A stretch of DNA of 64,000 nt from JANQPX01 sp039197065 (GTDB lineage Bacteria > Pseudomonadota > Alphaproteobacteria > Geminicoccales > Geminicoccaceae): positions 26,255 through 90,254 of the forward strand of contig JBCCUL010000031.1 in the NCBI GenBank assembly GCA_039197065.1. The letters are read 5' to 3'. The stretch's first letter is position 1, and every line of letters starts with the position of its first letter. Under the pieces are notes generated by a model. The model worked only from the letters and a program-made list of their open reading frames with translations, was not told the DNA's origin and did not search any database. The position numbers and the translations under genes were made by a program. Positions 8,527 to 15,937 of the stretch are shown one piece after another.

Positions 8527-9688
8527 GAACTTGGCTCCTCTCCGATTCCTCAGTTGTTGCTGATGCTGTCGATGCCGCGATTCCCGGGAACAGAGCGCAA
8601 ATGGCTTGAACGGCACGTTCAAGGTCGTCAGGCGTCTTTGGCGTGAAGGGCGCGTTCACCTTTTCGCTGTCCTGCACGTAGCCGCGAGCGCGCAAGTTCT
8701 CGTGGAAGGTGTTCATATCCCGTGCCGGCACCCAGAGACCTTTGATGGTCGCCGAGCGGCGAAGGCGTTCGAACATGCTGTCCGGATCGCGTGGCCGCGT
8801 CATCCACCGACTTCGTTTGCGTATGGGCACCTCGAAGATCGAGACCGGTCGGCCGCTGGCGATGGCTTCCGCCGCCATCGAGGCGCTGTCGCTGGTGATG
8901 ACGAAGCGATCGGCGAGTGCCAGAAAGCCGAGATGCGGATTGCGCCTCGCCGCCTTGTCCCAACGGAACGTGACATGCGGAGCATCGATAGCCGCGAACA
9001 TCGCGTCCGCCGCTGCTTTCGGCGTTCGTCCACTGGTGCTGATCAGGAGCGAGCCGCCGGTGGCCTCGGCGAGATCATTAGCCTTGGCCGCGAGCTTCCT
9101 GCCGGTGTCTTCAGTGAACCGGCAGGATCCACTGTTGCCGCCGACCAATACCGTGATCCAAGGCTTCGGCAGATGGACAATCTCATGTCGCCATTCATCG
9201 GCAGCGCTCGACAGCGCCTCGTCGCTCGGCAAATTGAGCGGCAGCGTGTTCATCAAGATGTTCGGTCGCTCGGGCAAACGGTATTGCGGCGTCGTGACGA
9301 CCAGGTCGAAGAGATCGAGATCGGCCCAGGGGCGACCCACACACACGATCTTGCTCCGCCCTTCGGACATCGCCTTGATACGCTCGGAGTCGATTACCCG
9401 CCGCCCGCCGGTGATCAGGATCAGGTCCGGCCAGAGCAAGCTCGAAAGCAGCGGTTTGTTTCGGCGAAGGCGCATGCCGGCGGCGCGGGCCACACGATCG
9501 ACGATGGTCATCGGCACATTGTCGACGTCGCCTTTGACTTCGAACGGCCAGCCAAGGGCTTGTGCCAGAATCATCAACTGAGCGTTATCGCCCCGCGTCG
9601 TGCCGAAGAGGACACAGACCCGCGGCGGCGCCGCATGAGCCTCGGGAGACTTCAAGGCTGTTCGCAGATCGAGCGACCGGCTACGCAT
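8504..9688 (-). CDS. ELM1/DUF1022 family protein
   Basis: A 394-residue protein of the mitochondrial-fission ELM1 (DUF1022) family, common in Alphaproteobacteria. Marks are RVCVLFGTTRGDNAQLMILA at the N-terminus, LLWPDLILITGGRR, WITVLVGGNSGSCRF and ITSDSASMAAEAIASGRP, the last resembling nucleotide-sugar binding in GT-B folds. The start ATG 9688 follows GGTGGA. The family is distantly related to glycosyltransferases, which fits its place at the head of this glycan operon (ELM1, oxygenase, two sulfotransferases, GT4). The biochemical reaction of bacterial members is not established as far as I know. Confidence 0.8.
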   Translation of the reverse strand: MRSRSLDLRTALKSPEAHAAPPRVCVLFGTTRGDNAQLMILAQALGWPFEVKGDVDNVPMTIVDRVARAAGMRLRRNKPLLSSLLWPDLILITGGRRVIDSERIKAMSEGRSKIVCVGRPWADLDLFDLVVTTPQYRLPERPNILMNTLPLNLPSDEALSSAADEWRHEIVHLPKPWITVLVGGNSGSCRFTEDTGRKLAAKANDLAEATGGSLLISTSGRTPKAAADAMFAAIDAPHVTFRWDKAARRNPHLGFLALADRFVITSDSASMAAEAIASGRPVSIFEVPIRKRSRWMTRPRDPDSMFERLRRSATIKGLWVPARDMNTFHENLRARGYVQDSEKVNAPFTPKTPDDLERAVQAICALFPGIAASTASATTEESERSQVHGLALAG

Positions 9689-10016
9689 GCACGAATCCAC
9701 CCTTCGAAAAAACTTACGGGACCTGTGCAAGACGCAGGAGAATAGGGACAGATTAATGATTTTCGGATGACAATTGCGTGGCGCAGGCAACGACTGTTGC
9801 AGCTAGATAACGGTGCTGCGGGCCAGACCGGCCATGGCGAACAACCGTGATCAGGCGACCTGAGGGTACGGCCGCTTCGGAAGATCCCCAAGACGGGGAT
9901 TATTTCATGTGGTCACGCCACGAGAATCAGAACGTGAAGTGTCGCGGAGATCTGCTTGCCGTCTTTCTTAGATGCAATTAGCGAAACCAAGTTGGTCCCA
10001 ACAGAGAAGGCCTGAC
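9689..10016. other. Intergenic region between glycan operon and SPOR gene
   Basis: About 330 bp without a supportable gene. It should hold the promoter of the minus-strand glycan operon near its left end and the 3' end of the SPOR transcript at its right end. I see no strong hairpin followed by a T-tract and no repeat family member. Confidence 0.4.
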
Positions 10017-10742
10017 CTATTTGTTGGGATGCACAACAAAGCAATCCACATCAGCCACTAATAAATCCGCACACCAACCTCTCGCGGCATCCTCGCCATC
10101 GAAGGGGCCAGTATGAACAGCATATAGCGTGTCTTTCGACGGCATGGTCAAAATGGGCTGGAAATGTGCATCAATGCCGTAAGTCATTGCCGAGACCGCA
10201 GATGGCAAGTTGTCCCAGTATTCTCGCGCAGCAGATTCACTGCTAAGCGCCGCCAGCTGCACATAGAAATCGTCGACTTCCTCCTTGCTGGCTGCGTGAG
10301 TGGACGCTGCAGGGGCGGCTTCTTCGGTCGTCGTGGCCTGCTCGCCATGAAACGTGGCCAGCATGATCACAGGCTCGGACTGAGGATATGTCGTGTCAGG
10401 GGAGCCCAACACCGTTTTGATGCCCGACCAGAGCTGGGCGAAGGTGTATTCCTTGGTCGCTGCCGAGGCCGACTGGCTTCCCCCGCAATAACGTTCCTGC
10501 CCGCTTACCAAGCCGCCATGATCTTTGCATCTGCCATCGTCATAGTCTTGACGATCGGTGCTACTCGCTTCTTGGTCTGTGCCGCCATCGCCGCCATCGC
10601 CGCCATCGCCGCCATCGCCGCCATCGCCGCCATCATCCGGGGCACATTGTGCATAGGCGTTGAATGCGCCCGTGCTTACGAGAAGAAAAGCAATCAAACT
10701 TAAAGAAGCCAGATTCACGAAATTCGGATGTTTCAAGTCCAT
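10017..10742 (-). CDS. Secreted SPOR-domain protein with Gly-Gly-Asp repeat
   Basis: A 241-residue exported protein. The first 31 residues form a Sec signal peptide (hydrophobic LASLSLIAFLLVSTGAF, cleavage near NAYA/QC). A low-complexity run of GGD triplets follows, coded by six 9-bp DNA repeats. The C-terminal 80 residues look like a SPOR domain: FYVQLAALSSESAAREYWD, then YAVHTGPFDGEDAARGWCA and a final DCFVVHPN strand, with the spaced hydrophobic and Ala pattern of that fold. SPOR domains bind denuded septal peptidoglycan (family knowledge). A ribosome site AGGAG lies 8 nt before the start. It starts 80 bp after the end of the TIR-nSTAND reading frame on the same strand, so the two are probably one operon. 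Confidence 0.75.
   Translation of the reverse strand: MDLKHPNFVNLASLSLIAFLLVSTGAFNAYAQCAPDDGGDGGDGGDGGDGGDGGTDQEASSTDRQDYDDGRCKDHGGLVSGQERYCGGSQSASAATKEYTFAQLWSGIKTVLGSPDTTYPQSEPVIMLATFHGEQATTTEEAAPAASTHAASKEEVDDFYVQLAALSSESAAREYWDNLPSAVSAMTYGIDAHFQPILTMPSKDTLYAVHTGPFDGEDAARGWCADLLVADVDCFVVHPNK
10581..10634. repeat. Six tandem 9-bp repeats (Gly-Gly-Asp codons)
   Basis: Six consecutive copies of gccgccatc on the plus strand, coding for GGD units just after the signal peptide of the SPOR protein. Because 9 bp is a multiple of three, copy-number change would lengthen or shorten a linker and leave the reading frame intact. Confidence 0.95.
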
Positions 10743-10822
10743 AAAAAGCCACTCCTAATTAAATTCTCCTCTTAAGTGCATTAAGTGCAAATCTTATCAA
10801 CCCTTTCAAGATTGTCGGATCG

Positions 10823-11113
10823 TTATCGTCTTGTGCGGGCCAGTCGAAAACCGGTGAAATTGGACCTGAGAAGAGGGTCCTGCTTGCCGCGATCGGCAAG
10901 ACGCCAGGCGCTGAGATTCTCCCAAGACCCGCCGCGGACATTTCGGGAAAGTGTCGCGGCATCTTCCGGCTCCGGCGGATTGGCTGCCAAAGTGTAGCGC
11001 GGTGGCGGCCAGTCCATGCTGGGCGCAACCCACGGCGAGCCGTCCAGAGGCGCTCCCTGGTAATTCATGTGATGCCAATCAGCTACCCATTCCCAGACAT
11101 TGCCTGCTGTGTC
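10823..11113 (-). pseudogene. Orphaned C-terminus of the FGE-sulfatase domain
   Basis: This is the continuation, in the same reading frame, of the TIR-nSTAND1-FGE protein after its in-frame TAA at 11114-11116. It reads DTAGNVWEWVADWHHMNY and later RNVRGGSWENLSAWRLADR and SNFTGFRLARTRR, the standard ending of FGE-sulfatase (SUMF1-like) domains, with its own stop at 10823-10825. Family members have NPFxLYDMxGNVWEW, so the stop sits where a tyrosine (TAT/TAC) is expected: one base change explains it. The segment keeps its frame and motifs, so the mutation is recent or, less likely, the stop is read through. Confidence 0.8.
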
Positions 11114-13939
11114 TTAGAGGTCAAAGGGGTTGGGCTGAAAGCTGCCGACGGGCGCCGTGTGTTCATGGTCATCATTGCCGCAGATCCCAATCGCCACGCA
11201 TCGTTCTGGATCCGCGGTCCGACAGCCTTTTTGCTCGCCGTTGCAGGGGATATGTTGGGTGACATCGCAAAACCTTGCGGGGCCATTGGCGAAACCACAG
11301 CCATCGGCGATGTCATCGCCCCAGAAGTAGTCATGCTCTCGAACCGTAGCGTCGGATCGCCCGCCCGCCGCGTAAGCCCATTCCGCCTCGGATGGCAGGC
11401 GGTACACATAGCCATCGTCCAACTCATCGGTCAGCCATTTGGCGTAAGCGACGGCTTCGAACCAATCGACACAGGTCACGGGATGCCTGGCCGATTGTTT
11501 GAATCCTGGCGACATCCAGCTCGCCTCGATGAAGTGTTGGCCGTCTCTTCCTTGCTTGACGAAGCATCCCGGCCGCTCATGGAGATGTTGGGGCAGATGC
11601 GCATCGCGTTCTTCGGCGACCCGAGATTCATATTCGCTATCCGAAGCAAACGTGCAGAAATCGCCGACCGTCACCTCATGCTTGGCTATGTCAAAGGCAA
11701 CGATGTCGACCAATCGGGAGGGTAGTTCATCTTCGGTCACCGTTGCGCCCGAAGGATCGGCCTTGATGACTTGGCCTTCCGTCGATCCCATCAGGAACCT
11801 GCCGCCGGGCAAAGACGCCCAAGACTGTTCCCCCAGTTTTCCGGCCTCACATTGATAGGTCTTATCGATACCGAGGCAGGAAAACGCCTTGTCGACGCCG
11901 AGGTCGCATTTCTCTTTCGTCGTCAGTTCGATCTCATCTTCAGCAAGACCGGCGGCAAGGACCCCGGCTTTTAGATGCTCAAGCTCCTTTACCGCGATTG
12001 TTCTGGCGGAGGCCTCCCTCTGCTTATCCTCGAAGTCAACCGTGCCGATAAAATCGGCGACTTCTCTCTGCCGTCTTTCCTTTTCTGCTTCAAAGTAATT
12101 GTAAGAACTATACGCTGCCAGGATCGCAAGCACTGACAGGGGGGCGAGACTCCACTTACGGTAAGTCGCTCGCTTCGACGTCTTGATGAAGGCGGCAATT
12201 GCCACCTCCTCCTTCTTCAAATCGGGATTTTGCTTCAACAGGTGAGAAGCGTCCCACAACAACTTTCCGGTGAGACGTGGGCCACCTTCCTTGCGTTCCG
12301 CCAGACGAGCACGCAGCTTCTCGAGTGTCCTTCGCTCGTCAGTGCTCTCTCTCAGCCACGTTTTGATAGGTAGCAGATCCTGCCAATCGTCGATCAAACG
12401 TTCATGAGCGATCGCGATGCTGCCATCCTTCTGACCGATGATGAGCCTCGCGTTTTCAAGCCGTTTGATCAGATCAAGACTGCCTTTCGGAAGTTGCGTG
12501 CGCAGAACGGGATTACGTAGAAACCGTTCGCCGTCGATGGCCGCATTGTCGGCTCGGATCAAATGGTGAACGAAGGCCCGTTTCAGCGCGTTCTCCTCAT
12601 CAGCCGATGGTTTCAGCCCATGCAAGGCGTCCTTGAGCTTCTTCTCGATCGCACCTTCGACTCCGCCTAGAGCATGGTAGGCCTCAAGGGTTAGCTGATT
12701 CTGGTCTTTGCATTGCTCATAAAGTGCGCGGAGAGTGTAGGCCAGGAGCGGCAGGCCGCCTGCATCGCGACTGTCGTCGACCATCTGCAGGACCAGGCCG
12801 GGATCAAGAGTGATGCCGAAGCGGTCGGCCGGTCGCCCGATGACTTCAGCCAGGTTTCGGATCGGATCGAGGAAGGAGGGTTTCAGGACCCTGTCGACCG
12901 GCATGAAGCTCTGTAGCGCCTGATAAAACTCTGTCCTGATGGTGTAGAGAATAACGATCTGTCGTTGTTTCGATTCCAGCAGCTGGCGCAGCATATCAAG
13001 CAATTGGAAGGCTTCGCTGGTCCGGTCGGTCTGGGCGGAAGGCAGCAGCGCTTCCGCCTGATCGATGGTGACGACGACCGTCGATCCGGTCGCCTGTTCG
13101 AGTGAGCGCAGGGCCTGATGAATGAAGGCGATCAATTCGTCGGACGTTTGTGGCAGTGGCTTGGGTAAGCTGAACGACACGCCGTATTGGATCGAAGCCT
13201 TCTCAAGTTCATGGAAAAACCGATGAAGCGGTTCCCGATTGGGATCGAATGCCGAAAGCGCAATCCAGCCGGCCTTTTGCTTCAGTCGCGGTATCAGCCC
13301 GGCCTTGACCAGCGATGACTTGCCCGAACCGGAGACGCCGGAAATCACGATCGCCTGTAGCTGCCCCGGCTGCCGCGCGCGATTGAGCGCCTCGAGATAG
13401 TCGGTGATGTCATCGTCTCGACCGAAAAAGACGCCGGCGTGCTTCTCTTCGAAAGCGACGGATCCGGGATAAGGACCATCCTCCGGTATCGTGAACCAGT
13501 CGTCGGGATCCAAGCCGGAACGATCGAGCTGATCGAGCAGGTGCTGCCAGATCTTGGGACTGTCGATGCCGAAATCGATATGCTGACGCTGATCAAGCAG
13601 TGTCGGCGCGCTGGTCAGGCGGTTCTTGTCGAAGCCCGGCAGGATGAGCGGGAAGAAATCCTTGTCATAGAATTTGGCAAACGTCGCTTCGGTATGACAC
13701 CATTGCGACTCGATCCAGTCTTCGGAGACAAGGGCGAGAACGACGCGGCAACGCCTAAGAGCACGCTCCAGGCGCTGAAGCCAATCATCGCCAACATGGA
13801 TGTCTTCACGGTCTAGGAAGACGTCCCAGCTGGGACGATCGCTTTTGAGCTTGGCCTTTATCTGCTTGGCTAACCTGTGATCGGCATGGCTATGACTCAA
13901 AAAGATGTCAGACCCATGTTGACGCATGCTCAATTCCAT
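11114..13939 (-). CDS. TIR-nSTAND1-TM-FGE conflict protein, C-terminally truncated
   Basis: A 941-residue multidomain protein. Residues 11-115 are a TIR domain (DIFLSHSHADH; VFLDREDIHVGDDW) with the catalytic glutamate of NADase TIRs at E84 in QWCHTE. Residues 170-520 match the novel STAND NTPase 1 (nSTAND1) family: Walker A GVSGSGKSS (201-209), Walker B VVVTIDQAEAL (288-298), and the ALPLL/YxALGGVxGA region. A single membrane span (LAPLSVLAILAAYSSYNYF) lies at about 596-615, then an FGE-sulfatase domain from about 707. TAA at 11114 ends the protein inside the FGE domain; the frame continues to 10823. Start ATG 13939 follows TTGGGGC; a TTG at 13951 and an ATG at 13927 are alternatives. Known relatives are sensor-switch-effector proteins thought to act in antiviral suicide. 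Here TIR would be the effector and FGE the sensor or partner-binding part. It may be non-functional. Confidence 0.85.
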   Translation of the reverse strand: MELSMRQHGSDIFLSHSHADHRLAKQIKAKLKSDRPSWDVFLDREDIHVGDDWLQRLERALRRCRVVLALVSEDWIESQWCHTEATFAKFYDKDFFPLILPGFDKNRLTSAPTLLDQRQHIDFGIDSPKIWQHLLDQLDRSGLDPDDWFTIPEDGPYPGSVAFEEKHAGVFFGRDDDITDYLEALNRARQPGQLQAIVISGVSGSGKSSLVKAGLIPRLKQKAGWIALSAFDPNREPLHRFFHELEKASIQYGVSFSLPKPLPQTSDELIAFIHQALRSLEQATGSTVVVTIDQAEALLPSAQTDRTSEAFQLLDMLRQLLESKQRQIVILYTIRTEFYQALQSFMPVDRVLKPSFLDPIRNLAEVIGRPADRFGITLDPGLVLQMVDDSRDAGGLPLLAYTLRALYEQCKDQNQLTLEAYHALGGVEGAIEKKLKDALHGLKPSADEENALKRAFVHHLIRADNAAIDGERFLRNPVLRTQLPKGSLDLIKRLENARLIIGQKDGSIAIAHERLIDDWQDLLPIKTWLRESTDERRTLEKLRARLAERKEGGPRLTGKLLWDASHLLKQNPDLKKEEVAIAAFIKTSKRATYRKWSLAPLSVLAILAAYSSYNYFEAEKERRQREVADFIGTVDFEDKQREASARTIAVKELEHLKAGVLAAGLAEDEIELTTKEKCDLGVDKAFSCLGIDKTYQCEAGKLGEQSWASLPGGRFLMGSTEGQVIKADPSGATVTEDELPSRLVDIVAFDIAKHEVTVGDFCTFASDSEYESRVAEERDAHLPQHLHERPGCFVKQGRDGQHFIEASWMSPGFKQSARHPVTCVDWFEAVAYAKWLTDELDDGYVYRLPSEAEWAYAAGGRSDATVREHDYFWGDDIADGCGFANGPARFCDVTQHIPCNGEQKGCRTADPERCVAIGICGNDDHEHTAPVGSFQPNPFDL

Positions 13940-14312
13940 TTGCCCCAACAAAACGCTAATTTAAACCCGGAGTATTTTGGTTTTGTCAATCAATTAACTG
14001 TCAGTTTTTTTAATGCCCTATAGTTTCTATGCTAATCCAGCGCCGCTGTTCTATTTCGTCACGCGCTCGATACATACCAACTTTCAGAGTTCATTAGATC
14101 TCTCGATCTATGCAATCATCATTCCTCCTTTTATTTCTCTGGACACCTTTCTATTTTTATAAATCTGATCGCCCTTGCTTCCAGGCGAGGGAGCGAGGCA
14201 ACGTCAGTTGGCCTCAAGCCTACCGCTTAAGTCGGATGTCCGGTCGAAATGCGGGCAATTCACAAAGGCAATCGCCGGATTGACAACCTTCCGCAGGACA
14301 GGTGCCTGGCGG
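13940..14312. other. AT-rich intergenic region upstream of the TIR gene
   Basis: About 370 bp with clearly lower GC than its surroundings. It contains the likely promoter of the TIR-nSTAND gene at its left end and the 3' end of the DUF1028 transcript at its right end. No gene is supportable; the two short ORFs around 14175-14389 lack coding character. Confidence 0.4.
13960..13989 (-). promoter_or_regulatory. Candidate sigma-70 promoter of the TIR-nSTAND gene
   Basis: Read on the minus strand there is TTGACA (13989-13984), an 18-bp spacer and TTTAAA (13965-13960), about 20 bp before the ATG at 13939. A short leader would result. The match is good, but AT-rich DNA makes chance hits common. Confidence 0.35.
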
Positions 14313-14972
14313 CTACCAGCAAAAGGGTTTTGTTCTATTAGGCAAAGAGCTGCGGAACGCTCGATAGGATGGATCGGTTGATTGTTCATAGAGATTTTGA
14401 AGAGCAGTCACGGGGTCAGGGGCAAAATCGACGCGGAGATTGAGTGGCCAGGGGGCCTCGTCTTGCGCCAGCATGGCGCTGGAACAGGTGCCGCGCTTGT
14501 CCCCGCCGCTCGCCTCGGCGGCTTCGAGTGCAGCTAACAGTCTCGCAGCAAGCGGAAGTCCTTTTCCGTTCCGATAGGCTGTTTCCATTGCGGGCAGGAC
14601 ATGCTCGTTCGCCAGCATATTGCCGCCGACGATGATGTCATCGGCTTCGATGATGCCGAGGACAGTTTCATTCGCCTTACCGGTCGCGCCTGCGGCGCCG
14701 CCGTTTCCATCCATCACGAGAAGCTGCCGCCAGTCTCGACCTTGGTCGCGCGTCGTAAGGGCTTCGACCACCTCTTTTGCCGTCCACCCGGACTCGAGCA
14801 GGCGAAAGCCGTCCTCGGCATAGAGCGGATTGGTCGTGTAACCCTGTGTCGCGATCGCGCCGACGCCGGGACGGAGATGGGGCACCTGCGCGCCGACGGC
14901 GATTTTCCCAGTGGCGGTCGCAACGCCGAGGAAGCCGGTCTCGGGATCGCGGGCAATGATCGAGAAGGTCAT
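14313..14972 (-). CDS. DUF1028 family protein (Ntn-hydrolase-like)
   Basis: A 219-residue DUF1028 protein. The N-terminus MTFSIIARDPETGFLGVAT and the IATQGYTTNPLYAEDG segment are typical; DUF1028 is assigned to the Ntn-hydrolase superfamily, so an amidase- or peptidase-like activity is possible but not established. Start ATG 14972 is fixed by an ATGA overlap with the stop of the preceding gene. No signal peptide is seen, so it is cytoplasmic. It is the last gene of the Dpp-type peptide-transporter operon, which suggests it cuts or modifies what the transporter brings in. Confidence 0.85.
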   Translation of the reverse strand: MTFSIIARDPETGFLGVATATGKIAVGAQVPHLRPGVGAIATQGYTTNPLYAEDGFRLLESGWTAKEVVEALTTRDQGRDWRQLLVMDGNGGAAGATGKANETVLGIIEADDIIVGGNMLANEHVLPAMETAYRNGKGLPLAARLLAALEAAEASGGDKRGTCSSAMLAQDEAPWPLNLRVDFAPDPVTALQNLYEQSTDPSYRAFRSSLPNRTKPFCW

Positions 14973-15937
14973 GTTTTTCGGACACCTTCGGCTGTTCGGA
15001 CGCCGATGGTCACGCGGTCGCGGCCGCTTAGCGAGACGAGGCGGCCTTCGCAAACGACGCAATAGGGCTCGGCGATCGTGTGGCCGATGGTGCGGCCATC
15101 TCGTCGAACAATTGCAGCAAAATCAATGACGGCGCCATCCCGGCCTGATCCGAGCCAGCTTGGCTGCGTCACGGCAATGCCGACGGCGCACCCATCGTCA
15201 TCGACATTGACGGCATTCGTGTCGCCGAGCTCGATAGGCGTGCCGGCGGCGATCGTAATCCAGAAGTCTGCGCGATCTTCAGGCTTCATGGCGTCGAGCG
15301 CGACTGCTGCTGCGAGCTCGGCGAGCGCCTGATGCGGGTGGATGGCATTGTGCAGAACGGCGACGGCGGCCGGGCCAGCCGAGGCGTCACTTTTCAGCGC
15401 TCGGCCGAGATCGCCGCGCTTGGCGACATGCGCTGTATTGCCGGCGAAGGGCTCACCGTCGAGGCCGAGCGCGATGATGCCGGCATCGGCCTCAGGATTT
15501 TGCTCCAGCACGAGATCGGCCGCCCGCGCCGCCGGCAAGCCGTCGGCCATGCGATCGAGCACAGCCTGGTTCAGGGCGATGCCGTTCTGACCCGGCATGT
15601 TGGGCAGGCGGTGGCCGGTGACGATGCCGACGCCAGCCGCAGCGGGTGTGAACTGGTTCAACGGCGCCGGACGATCCGGCCCGCTGGACATGAGGCCGGC
15701 GAGCGGGGCGTCGGCGATCTCAGCGGGAGGGTCGATGCCGGTCAACTCGCCGTCGGTAAAGAGCGTCGTCGTGCCGCCGCGCTGGGTTTCGGCGCGGAGT
15801 ACGTCGCCGCTCGCCGCGATAGCCACGAAACTGACGAAGCCGCCGATGGCGCCCCGGCCGACCTTCTCGACGGCGGCCAATGCTCGGAATACCGCAAGGC
15901 CGGCGCCCGGCCCGCGGACCGCGATGCCGATGGTCAT
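14969..15937 (-). CDS. Conserved protein of the DUF1028-peptide-transporter operon
   Basis: A 322-residue protein, Ala/Gly/Val-rich, without signal peptide or membrane spans. I do not recognise a named function. The N-terminus MTIGIAVRGPGAGLAVFRAL and a later segment AETQRGGTTTLFTDGE recall the layout of DUF1028 (ATQGYTTNPLYAEDG), so it may be a distant Ntn-fold relative; that is inference. It overlaps the upstream ATPase gene by 4 bp and the downstream DUF1028 gene by 4 bp (both ATGA), so its expression is tightly coupled to the transporter. Confidence 0.7.
   Translation of the reverse strand: MTIGIAVRGPGAGLAVFRALAAVEKVGRGAIGGFVSFVAIAASGDVLRAETQRGGTTTLFTDGELTGIDPPAEIADAPLAGLMSSGPDRPAPLNQFTPAAAGVGIVTGHRLPNMPGQNGIALNQAVLDRMADGLPAARAADLVLEQNPEADAGIIALGLDGEPFAGNTAHVAKRGDLGRALKSDASAGPAAVAVLHNAIHPHQALAELAAAVALDAMKPEDRADFWITIAAGTPIELGDTNAVNVDDDGCAVGIAVTQPSWLGSGRDGAVIDFAAIVRRDGRTIGHTIAEPYCVVCEGRLVSLSGRDRVTIGVRTAEGVRKT

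Noticed and set aside
8606..9745. Plus-strand ORF (379 codons) opposite the ELM1 gene
   Set aside because: Antisense shadow; no ribosome site or domain, while the ELM1 frame is well supported.
10823..11113. Variable region of a diversity-generating retroelement in the FGE domain
   Set aside because: FGE/C-type-lectin folds can be DGR targets, but there is no reverse transcriptase or template repeat in the window and the segment matches ordinary FGE endings.
14175..14389. Short ORFs on both strands between DUF1028 and the TIR gene
   Set aside because: They overlap each other on opposite strands, lack ribosome sites and show no coding pattern.
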